Position numbers and translations under genes: made by a program. A stretch of DNA of 64,000 nt from Letharia columbiana (lineage: Eukaryota; Ascomycota; Lecanoromycetes; Lecanorales; Parmeliaceae), in NCBI RefSeq assembly GCF_014066305.1, contig NW_023501043.1, forward strand, positions 868,001 through 932,000. Direction: 5' to 3'. Position 1 is the first letter of the stretch; each line of letters opens with the position of its first letter. The notes below the pieces were generated by a model that was given only the letters and a program-made list of their open reading frames with translations, was not told the origin of the DNA and did not search any database. Positions 55,442 through 64,000 of this stretch are shown here, one piece after another.

Positions 55442-55784
55442 TACTCTGTTATCTCCATAGTCAAATACTTCAAATCTCGTTTAAATATCTTAATTTCGCC
55501 GTCAAATATGTAGCCTGCAGTGCTCTGCTTGAAATACTCCACCGCAAATCTATCACAGCCACTAACATCGATTACATGCTTCAGAAATCCCGCTGGTAGT
55601 TAAGAAGAGCGTCTAAAGCAGCAGGTGAGAGGCTACGGCATCGCCCTTGTGTATGAATATACCTGTCATGAGGGATCACGGTGTCACCATAGACAGCAAG
55701 GTTCCGCTCCCATCGATACGCCGTCGATACACTGAAACAGGCATCCGCAGCTACGGCTTCAGGTCGCCAATGGAATTCGAGCAA
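55442..55784 (-). pseudogene. transposase-like helix-turn-helix fragment
   Basis: The minus-strand frame 55784-55581 reads VSTAYRWERNLAVYGD and then RCRSLSPAALDALLNYQRDF, resembling the N-terminal HTH region of Tc1/pogo-type transposases. After its TGA a shifted frame (about 55580-55440) reads HVIDVSGCDRFAVEYFKQST and ends at TAG. No catalytic domain present; assignment tentative. Confidence 0.4.
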
Positions 55785-55959
55785 GAGTTGGGCACGCTGG
55801 CGTACAGAGGGATTCTTTCTAAATGGTGGTATCGCGTCCGAAGTAAGGGCTGGCGATGTGGCTATTACACGCCTAAGTCAGAGGTAAAATATCAGGAAAA
55901 GCGTGTATACCCACTAGCTTCGGTATTACGAATATTTAACTAAAGTAGTAGATGACAGT

Positions 55960-56175
55960 AGCTATTGCAAGAGTGACAAGTACGTTCTCTATAATTTTCT
56001 ATAAATGACGCTAACAAAAAGTCGGAGGCGGAGCTGAATCAGCTTTGCCAAGCATTCTTATTTAATTTGCAATTCATAAATACTCAGAGGTGAATATCTC
56101 ATATCAGCCAGACCACCAAAAAAATGAGGCTTAACAGGGTTTCCTACTCAGACCCACTGCGTGAGGCCTTTCTGA
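55960..56175 (+). repeat. dispersed repeat X, copy 3
   Basis: Same sequence as the complement of 54400-54530 and of 51240-51340, least mutated of the three. It ends just before the Gypsy gag start. Confidence 0.65.
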
Positions 56176-56203
56176 GACTAATATACCTCACTCGCTGTCA
56201 CCA

Positions 56204-57490
56204 TTGACGTCATCACCCTCTTCCTCAGACTCGTTTGAAGAAGATTTCCATCGGAGAGCTCCTCTTCCCCTGCTTGCAGAAGGCTTCAACAGCAGCTCAT
56301 TCAGTAGCAGTCACCACAGTGTGGAAGCCTACGGCAGTATACCACTTACGCCTACAACACCCGTGCCAGTCACTATGACGACTCCTACGTTCACCTTTTG
56401 TGGCAAGTTCACAGGCAAGACCGATTCAGCCTCACGATGGCTGAAATCCTTTGACCATGAGCTATCCCCTCTCAGAACCTCGGGCGACCTGTCTCCGTGC
56501 TTCAAGGAGACGCTGCTAAGTGGGCAGAGTCAAACCCCGAAGCCGTTCGTCTCCTCGATACCGATGAGCCTACCCAAGCTACGGTCGAACAATTCACATC
56601 CCTCTTCAAGCAACGATTCCCAGCAGAGGTCATTGAAGTAGTCCCTGTGACGTTCGATGCTGAGCTGGCAGATATACGCCAGCAGTCTACTGAAACCATC
56701 ACTGCCTACTACACAAAGACCCTCAACTTGATGCACAAATATGGTGCCAAAGATCGTGGTCATTCTATGTTGCTGTCTCTAGCAGAGGGCTCATTGCTAG
56801 ACACATTCCTGCGTACATGGATTCGAGGCCTCACTGACCAGGTCATCACACGCAAGTGTGCTGAGAACATGGGCTCCCCTGATCGATCACTCCGCCTTCT
56901 CTATGACGTCGCTGAATCCACTCGTCGAGTCAACATTGAGATCCAGAAGCTCTTTGAGGATGAAGCTAAAGAAAATGAGCTTCAGTTCTACAAAGATCTT
57001 GCCCAACGCAACATGCCAGCTACCCAAATCGACGCCCTCCATGCTTCATATCATGTCAAAGCACAGGGCCCAGGATAGCCGTGGCAGCGTAACGACTATC
57101 AAAGCTATCAGCCTGCTACTCCATATCGACCTGAGGTGTTTAAACCAGCAGCACCACCACCCCCACAGCGACCTCTTTTACCCAACCCAAATCGTGCGAA
57201 TCAAGGTCCACCACAAGGCTCGGCTCCACAAGGTCGTTCCCGCAGCTATCAACAGTCCTTGCCGAAGGATCTTCCTGACCGTAAGACTTCAAAGAACCCT
57301 TTCATCAATGGCACGAAGCCGTTCGACATCAGGGCCGATGGCCGCCTATGCATTAGATGTGGTCATCTTGGCCACATCTCGAAACACCGCATGGACGAAG
57401 TGCTCCCTGCTTGGGAGCAAGCTTACCTCAAGGAGATCGTCTTTTGGCAACCCACCACAAGTAAGCTTTGCTGCGGCAGGCTTCGGTGAC
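56204..57490 (+). pseudogene. Gypsy gag
   Basis: ATG 56204 starts a Ser-rich leader and FCGKFTGKTDSASRWLKSFD, the usual opening of Gypsy gag. A frame shift near 56490 leads to the capsid-like part (FTSLFKQRFPAEVIEVVPVT, AYYTKTLNLMHKYGA) up to TAG 57076, and a further segment to 57489 ends in a zinc knuckle CIRCGHLGHISKH at about 57350-57390. The knuckle has His where CCHC has the last Cys. Confidence 0.7.
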
Positions 57491-57836
57491 TACGATAGCA
57501 ACACCCTCCCTTATGGCAACAGTTACTCCAGTTCGTCGAAGGCTTCCACAATCTACACTCCATCGTCATCAAGCACACCTTCGGGGTCCTTTGCTAGTCC
57601 AGTGAACTCAGTCCATTTCGGCATAGTAGGCTTGTCTGATGCCCTTGATTGCAACGGTGTTGAAGCAAAGATTGGTGAGCGCTCCGGACCTAACAAGAGA
57701 GCTCATGTCGAGGAGCCTTTGCCACAAGCGCCCCAGCAGCAGCCGCAAGCACCTCAACCACCACAACAGCCATTTCAGTTCCAGGCTGAGGAGCGTACCA
57801 ATCGCAAAGGACAGAAGCGTGTAGGCCCCACAACCT

Positions 57837-58954
57837 TTGGTTGGTATGTTCAATGATTCTGCTGGCAAGTATGACACCCCGATCTCTATTCGCCATGTGC
57901 TACAAAACAACAAGCTCGATATTTCGTGGATGGATTTCATAGCATGGTCTCCCGCAGTATGCAAGGAACTCAAGCGTCTGTGTACACGTGTGCCGAAGAA
58001 GCGTCTGCCAAAGGCTTCACAGCAACCACAAGCACAAGCAGGAAGTCTTCCGCAATTCAACTTCCGGATGCCTCAGTTCACCCAGCCCATGCCCGCCTTC
58101 CCGCAGCCCATGCCTGCTTACATGATGCCACCGCAAGCATGGCAACCCACGATGACTGGTGCGGTGCAGAACCCCCAGACCAATGTGAATCAAGGGCCTG
58201 CTACACAGCAGTCCACGCAGCAGCCATCGCCACAGACCCTCCCAGGCTCGCAGTCCATCACATCATTTCGTGTAGCAGCGGCACAAGCCGAGCGTCACAC
58301 CCGCCAGCTGTCTGCTATGATAGCTGTTGAAAAAGCTTTCCGCATTCCTTCTACCATCTTCAAACCTGAAGGTACTACTATGCTGCTAGAGAAGAAGTAC
58401 ACCCAAGGAGATCAGGGCTCGGATATGAATGTTGTCTCTATGGGGTTGGTACGTTTCCTTGGTTTGCAACTCCGCTTGCTTGAGGAAGTCGGTTTCAAAG
58501 GCCTATCTATGCGTACTGCAGACCACCGAGAGACTGTGCTAGAGTACTGAGTGTGGCTCCGTCTTATGGTGGAATGCATCCTCCGTGACATCCGCTGCTT
58601 CGTAGCACCAGAGCTACCACATACCACGGAATCGGGCGAGACTGAGTACCTTAGTTTGATCCTTGGACTACCATGGCTCTATTCGGTAGACGTCTCATCT
58701 CGATACGTCAGTCTAAAATTATGATTGGCGATACTTCCGTTGGTGAGCAGGTTCGCGAGGTCACGGGTCCGGAGTTGGTCTTTTGCAAAGACCATAACTT
58801 GTTAATGTATCCCAAATCTGCTATGCCGGAGCCTGGATTCGTTGAGTCGGATGACGAGCCTGATCCTCCCTCTGAATCTTCCTCATCTTCTTCGTCTGAG
58901 GAGAGTGACGATGACGTCGAAGATATCCATGATCCCGTGCCGCCTTTTCATTAA
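57837..58954 (+). pseudogene. Gypsy protease region
   Basis: A frame from 57837 begins with a conserved pre-protease segment (ISWMDFIAWSPAVCKELKRL), a Gln/Pro-rich linker, and the protease-like domain with GDQGSDMNVVS in place of the canonical D-T/S-G (about 58405-58440). TGA at 58548 interrupts; the frame continues DIRCFVAPELP, SLILGLPWLYSVD and shifts near 58673. The acidic tail SESSSSSSSEESDDDVEDI ends at 58954. Aspartic protease would process the polyprotein. Confidence 0.65.
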
Positions 58955-59113
58955 GTCCTCAGCAGGACGCGAAACTGACTGAACCTGTGCCTTTGCTAGA
59001 AGCTTCATCACATCCTCTAATGCCCTACAAGGACGTCCTGCCGAAGGCTTCTGCTACCTCGGAAGCCTTCCGCAACAGCTCCTCAGTAACCGTAGCAGAT
59101 AGCTCATTCCCTG

Positions 59114-60364
59114 TTGACACACCAGGATGGTCTATCAGCTCCTTCAGTGCATCTGGCTCACCATATCATTCGCGAGTCCTTCAGATCGATATGGAAACTC
59201 CTGCTAGTCTTATCTCCCAAACCAAACAAATCTCCTTATCCAAGCAGGCCAATCCTGCGTCCAAGCATTCCGGCTAGTGTGCCATCTGCGACCCTGGAAT
59301 GCTGGGCAGAGTCCGTAGGACTCACGCTTGGAGAACTCATACCTACTGAAGCAGCGAGGCTTCATGTGCTAGCATTGTTGTATCACTACCGTCACCTAAA
59401 TGGCACTGACTTAACCGATCTCCCATGCACCGACCTCATCACTCATCGAGTACGCATTACCCCCGGTACCAAACCTGCGTCAAACATGTACCAAAACCGT
59501 TGGCCAGTACATACAGAGTGGTGGCTTCGGAAAATTATTCAGCAAGGCCTTGACGGAGGTATCTACGAGCTTACAGAAGCAGCCAATGGAAGGCTTTCGC
59601 AATGGAATGCCCGTGCTGTGGTAGTGGACAAAGTCGAGAACCTCACCCCGGAAGACGAGCCTCGGATCACATTCGACTATTCACGTGTCAAGGAGGATCT
59701 ACCAGGCACATATATGGAGCTAAGCTCCAAGGTGCATGACAACCTGGCAGACCCTCGTCACAAGAGTCTGTTTGCCGCTGACCTTAAGCACGCATATCTC
59801 ACGATTCCCTTGCACCCTGATGATCGCTATTTCTTTGCCTTTACTATCTCAGGCATCGGGCAGCTACAACCCACACAAATGCAACAGGGTTCGAAGTCTG
59901 CTGGTTTCACGATGACTGAGCTTGGTTACAGAGCTTTTGGTGCCTTGCCACCTCCCCACAATGAGCCGTCGTTCTTACACTCGGTACATCATGAGCACTT
60001 GCCTGTGCTTATATTCTACACTGACGACCTGTTTGGCGGCTTTGACTCGTTTCAAGAGAAATACGATTTCTTACGAGAGCACTTCCTACCTAGAGTCGAA
60101 TGGGCACGTCTCAGGCTCTCCTTCAAAAGGCTCAAATTGTTTGCTGAGGAGATCAAGGCCCTTGGCGTTATGCATCATGTTGGAGGCCTTGTGCGTACAC
60201 TGGAAGAACGGACCAAGAAGATTGCTACGTGGCCGGTGCCTTCAGACCAGTCTGAGGTGCGCGGGTTCCTTGGAGTTGTAGGCATCACACGCCGTTGGGT
60301 CCGGAATTTTGCTGAGGCAGCAAGGCCATTTTCAAGACTAACCGGCAAGGTTGCTTGGAGGTGA
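59114..60364 (+). pseudogene. Gypsy reverse transcriptase
   Basis: A single frame of about 1.2 kb. PRITFDYSRVKEDLPGT and LFAADLKHAYLTIPLHPDDR are the palm motifs, FYTDDLFGGF (about 60013-60045) is the YxDD box, and GFLGVVGITRRWVRNFAEAA is the connection to RNase H. The segment preceding about 59260 is in frame but less conserved. It stops at 60362 by frame shift into the RNase H frame. RT active-site residues are intact. Confidence 0.8.
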
Positions 60365-62386
60365 TCTCAAGCAGAGCAACTATCATTCGAGATACTGCGA
60401 ATCAAGTGTGCTACCAGGACAAGTATGCATGGCATCGACCTTGATCGAACAGTCCATCTGTACACTGATGCATCCGGGTTTGCAGGAGGCTTCCCGTGCT
60501 ACACCTAGCAAGCTGTGGAAGGCTGCTGCAACCAATGAAGTACCTCCGAAGCCTATCGCAGCCAGGGATGTTGAGGTCCCAATTCTGTATGACTCATTCA
60601 CCTTTGTGCCTACTCAGCGCAAGTATCCCACCTACAAAAGGGAGCTATGCGCGATAGTCACATTCTGCAAGAAGTACGATTACCTTTGCAAGCACCCATT
60701 CAAACAAACGATTGTTCACACTGACCATAAGCCGCTCACTCATTTTCTTGCCTCGGACTTGCATGAAGGGATTTATGGACACTGGGTGGACACCTTACGG
60801 CGCCTGAACATCACCATACACTACATCCCAGGACCTCGAAACAAGGTGGCTGATGCGCTATCAAGGACGCTATTTGACACAGACTGCAGCGAGTCCTCAT
60901 CTGTTCAGGAAGCCTCTAACAGACTAGCAGAGCAAGGCTCGAGGTGGATATGGAAGGATGGCAAGGATGGTTTCGAAGCCTTCCTCAAGTCCCTCTCAAG
61001 CACTGAACGCAATGAAGTCATCAATGAAGGTACTATTCATAGCGTCCCCGCATTTGCCTCCTCTGCTACTACAGGACTTGCTTGGATTGAAGCTTACCGC
61101 GACTCCCTATGGTATGGTGATATCTACAAGCTCCTTTCGGATCGATATGTGGGAACACCGTTTGCTACACTCTTACGCAAGGCCTATGATCACCGCATTC
61201 ATAATGATATCTTGTGGATCTTCCGTCGGGGCATCGAGAGCTACCTACCATGTGTCCCGGAGAGCAAAGTGCTTACGGTCCTTACAGAGGCACATGATAA
61301 CAGTGGGCACTGGGCGAAAACTGGTACTATGGCACGACTTCGGAACCTGTGCTATTGGCCTGGGCAGTCGAAGGATGTCGAACGGTATATCGAAGGCTGC
61401 TTAGTGTGTGCTCAACATGGGCCTGCAACTCGATCACAGCCGCTCCATCCTGTTATGGTAACGTATCCATTGCAGCTGATGGGCATGGACTTCATTGGAC
61501 CTCTGGATACTACCAAAGCAGGAAATAGGTACATCCTCAACCTCGGCTGCTACATGTCTCGTTTTGATGTACCTTTCGCATGTAAGACCAACAACATCGA
61601 TGATGTCCTGTGGTGCTTGAAACTGTTCTTTGCTATGTATCGGAAGCCTTACGCAATCGCGGTCATCATTTCGACCGCGAAGAACTCCGCGAATTCCTAC
61701 GGCTGGAAGGCATCGCCATTGACTATAGTCCCTCTGCCTCCCATAGATCCACAGGCATGATCGAAGTCATGAACATGGTCCTCGAAGGTGTTGTCCGTAA
61801 GCTTGGGAAGGAATGGGATATCAACCTATCAGATGCAGGTAGTCCAGTCAATTCACGAGTCATCAGCTATCTAGGCACGTCACCTAAGGGCATTGTGCTA
61901 GGTCCTCTGCCAGAGACTTCATGTGTCGCTGCCACTCTGCTATCGCTACCAGGAAGGGATATTCGTGCTTGGGCTATCCAGCTACAGGATTCTCACAAGC
62001 TCGAAGTCTATACCTACCTCAAGCACCGGGCGGAAGTTCATGATGTTGTTGTGGCAGCATCGCTGCGTCAGAAGGAGGATATGGCAGCACGTTACAACAA
62101 GGGCGTCAAGCAGGTTGTCCATCATTTGGGAGACCTCGTCATGCTATATCAGGAGCACTCCGGGAAGCTTCAACCACGATGGCGAGGACCCTTCAGGATC
62201 ATCAGGTATGGAGGCTCACATGGCAGGAGTTTCGTACTACAGCAATTGAATGGCAGAGGCATCAGGGGCACGTTCCATGGTGATCATTTGAAGCTATTCA
62301 CACCCCACACCGGTTACCTAGCGGATTCAAATCTTCCCATACCTCGACAGCAGACCATTAGGAAGCCTCGTAAGAAGCTTCATTGA
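60351..62386 (+). pseudogene. Gypsy RNase H and integrase
   Basis: RNase H starts in a frame with YTDASGFAGGF (about 60459-60491) and a TAG at 60506 where Gln fits. Another frame continues QRKYPTYKRELCAIVTF and IPGPRNKVADALSRT. Integrase follows: the HHCC finger (H..H..C-L-V-C, about 61290-61412), the first Asp in MDFIGPL (about 61480), a frame shift near 61660-61700, a degenerate second-Asp block RNRGHHF where Asp is expected as the first residue of DxG, the Glu block STGMIEVMN, and the C-terminal GPY/F-type KLQPRWRGPFRI. Stop at 62384. Confidence 0.8.
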
Positions 62387-62740
62387 TTCTACGTGGCTGT
62401 TCAATCAGATCTCCCTGCCTGCGGAAGGCTTCCTCAGCTGCTTGCTACGATGCTATTTGGTTTATGATGCATGTTTTACTAGAGGTAGCATCTTTCAGGG
62501 GCTTGTTTTGCTATGGCTTTGTTTGCTACCTTGTTTGTGTATAGCTTCATGTGCTTGTTAGTCGCGGGGGCTCCGTCTTGTTTGTGTGGGAGTAGTTAAC
62601 AGGCGTGACTTCCTTGCAGGCTTTTGCAGCTAGTCCATAAGTAATAGCTTAGCTTGGTGGAATGACCTATGTCCTGCTGCAGCAGGCTTCCATAGATCTA
62701 TACCCTTTGCTACCCACATAGTAGAACTGTTTCGCTCAAC
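62387..62740 (+). repeat. Gypsy 3' non-coding region, putative 3' LTR
   Basis: Thymine-rich sequence after the polyprotein. Part of it (62590-62730) recurs inverted at 32463-32600. Precise LTR ends could not be fixed because no second LTR is present. Confidence 0.5.
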
Positions 62741-63021
62741 TAACAGCATAAAAAGCTCATTTCATTAAATATTTCGAATACATGTAATACCGTATTGCGA
62801 CGGGGCGAAAAACAACGCTTCGCCCACTCGAAGATTCAAGATTCGCTGGAAGACTTCATCAGGGTTCTTTTGCCCCTCTCCTGTTGAGATGTGTCGAGGA
62901 AGGACCTCGAACCATTCGGGGCTAGTGAAGTGGTTTGATATCCACTCAATTGTATAATTGGAGAAATTTGATCAAAACAGATTTTTGATTCTGCGGAACT
63001 GTTGGCGCTATTCTTATTGTT

Positions 63022-64000
63022 TTAAGATCCTCCATCACCGGAGCTACCACCATATGAGGACATCTCATCGCTTTCTGAGTCCTCATCCTCAATGCCAAGC
63101 AGCCACGCATCCTTATATGCATCTTCCGGAGGCCTTCCTTCACCGTTATCTAGAACCCATCTAAACGAAGCTCTCGTGGCCTCAATAGACGCATCTTCAA
63201 TGTCAAGAAGTTGGAGGTCGTGGGAGATATTGGGGTCTTCAGATAGACGGTCTTCGGGGATATGTGGAATCACTGAGTCTCTTCCCAGATCGTCCTCCAG
63301 TACAAGACCATTGCTAAAGCACCACGTCGAACCTTCATATGCCAGGGCATGTTGTTCGCAGTTCCTATGAACTTGTACCCTGAGCGGACAATTCTTCCAG
63401 AGCGCATAACCAGGAGGCGCCCAAGGTGTGAATGGGCCAACCCCATAGTGTAAATCATCGTCGATAATTGGAGGAAGCTTCCGAAGACGCCAGCAATCAC
63501 TTCTCTGGATGTATGCTTTAGAAAAGTGCTTCTCGCAGTACTTGCCTTCTCCAATAAGGTCCATGAATGACTGCGGAACCCCAGTCCACGCAAAAGCATG
63601 TCGTTCCAGAGGAGGCTGCCCAGTGAGAACCTGTTCCAGGACCGTTGATGTCAAGCCGCTGATTGCAGCACCCACCGATAGATAGGCAATATTTGGGGCG
63701 CGCCGGGCGCTCATTACAGCAAGAATCTCATTGTATCTTCCAGGAGCACTTTGGCAGATCTTCGTTTTCTTCAGATCCAGGAGAGGCTGTAACCAGGGAC
63801 TGACGAGGTTACTGCGTATGTGAGGATTCCAGAACACCCCACACAGACTTGACATGATCACATCGCCCCCACAGCTCAGTGTAATGTAATAGGGAAGGTC
63901 GTTGAATAATCGATCTAAAGCCTCCTTACCGATCCTTGCTTGAGAAGCTTTTGGATTGCCTGCTGCAAGACAGGGGAGAGCTGGATTGACTTGAAGGTAA
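63022..64000 (-). CDS. hypothetical host protein, 5' end beyond the window
   Basis: On the minus strand the frame is open from the window edge to TAA at 63022, about 325 codons. It reads KEALDRLFNDLPYYITLSCG just inside the edge, then CGVFWNPHIRSNLVSPWLQP, VGAAISGLTSTVLEQVLTG, WTGVPQSFMDLIGEGKY, and an acidic, Ser/Gly-rich C-terminus (EDEDSESDEMSSYGGSSGDG). No internal stop and ordinary composition make it the best intact gene in the window. I do not recognise a domain. No start codon is assigned; the upstream exon(s) may lie outside. Confidence 0.7.
   Translation of the reverse strand, partial: YLQVNPALPCLAAGNPKASQARIGKEALDRLFNDLPYYITLSCGGDVIMSSLCGVFWNPHIRSNLVSPWLQPLLDLKKTKICQSAPGRYNEILAVMSARRAPNIAYLSVGAAISGLTSTVLEQVLTGQPPLERHAFAWTGVPQSFMDLIGEGKYCEKHFSKAYIQRSDCWRLRKLPPIIDDDLHYGVGPFTPWAPPGYALWKNCPLRVQVHRNCEQHALAYEGSTWCFSNGLVLEDDLGRDSVIPHIPEDRLSEDPNISHDLQLLDIEDASIEATRASFRWVLDNGEGRPPEDAYKDAWLLGIEDEDSESDEMSSYGGSSGDGGS

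Larger units (their letters stand above)
56190..62740 (+). mobile_element. Gypsy-type LTR retrotransposon, decayed, no 5' LTR seen
   Basis: Order gag, protease, reverse transcriptase, RNase H, integrase with a GPY/F-type tail identifies Gypsy (Metaviridae-like). At least four frame shifts and two in-frame stops break it. Sequence after the polyprotein (62387-62740) recurs as a fragment at 32463, but no matching 5' LTR is found upstream; repeat X abuts the gag start, so the left end is truncated or replaced. Confidence 0.85.

Overview
The window is a transposon graveyard from a filamentous ascomycete (Pezizomycotina). Evidence: short spliceosomal introns (52-100 nt, GT..AG, CTAAC/CTAAT branch points); decayed host genes of fungal families (an LPREI-type F-box-like protein, a divergent CorA-like channel); LTR, Helitron, hAT-, MULE- and TA-type elements; and extremely AT-rich blocks whose sequence bias looks like repeat-induced point mutation (RIP, CpA to TpA). 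No species is claimed.

Layout. 336-12145 is an AT-rich block bounded by a precise 22-bp inverted repeat and a CCCGC duplication. Its empty site is preserved near 55.42 kb, so I read the whole block as one 11.8-kb insertion stuffed with further repeats. 12.2-15.7 kb is a broken Helitron Rep. 15.9-23.4 kb is a tyrosine-recombinase retrotransposon (gag, RT-RNase H, recombinase) that carries two later insertions: a minisatellite-filled TA element in the RT active site and a gag-only Copia-type element before RNase H. 23.4-37.0 kb is moderate-GC DNA with decayed host genes, several carrying in-frame TGA codons and two hit by 9-bp-TSD (MULE-type) elements. 38.05-51.2 kb is a second AT-rich block: the left end of another copy of the 11.8-kb element, many copies of a hairpin-ended repeat, two hAT-type MITEs, a TRIM, a Copia-type element and a solo LTR. 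51.7-53.7 kb holds a Helitron helicase C-terminus on the minus strand. 54-56.2 kb holds foldback MITEs and dispersed repeats. 56.2-62.7 kb is a decayed Gypsy polyprotein. 63.0 kb to the window end holds a partial host gene on the minus strand.

How it fits together. The insertions form a relative chronology. GC-rich, unmutated insertions (mostly under about 0.5 kb, plus the 2.1-kb Copia-type element) sit inside the mutated blocks; they escaped RIP through small size or recent arrival. Many boundaries can be proved within the window by empty-site comparison, matching target-site duplications, or restored reading frame. Almost nothing here looks functional. The best candidates for intact genes are the partial gene at 63.0-64.0 kb and the gene at 31.97-33.50 kb, whose intron absorbed a transposon.

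All of this comes from reading by eye. No homology search, RIP index or alignment was run.
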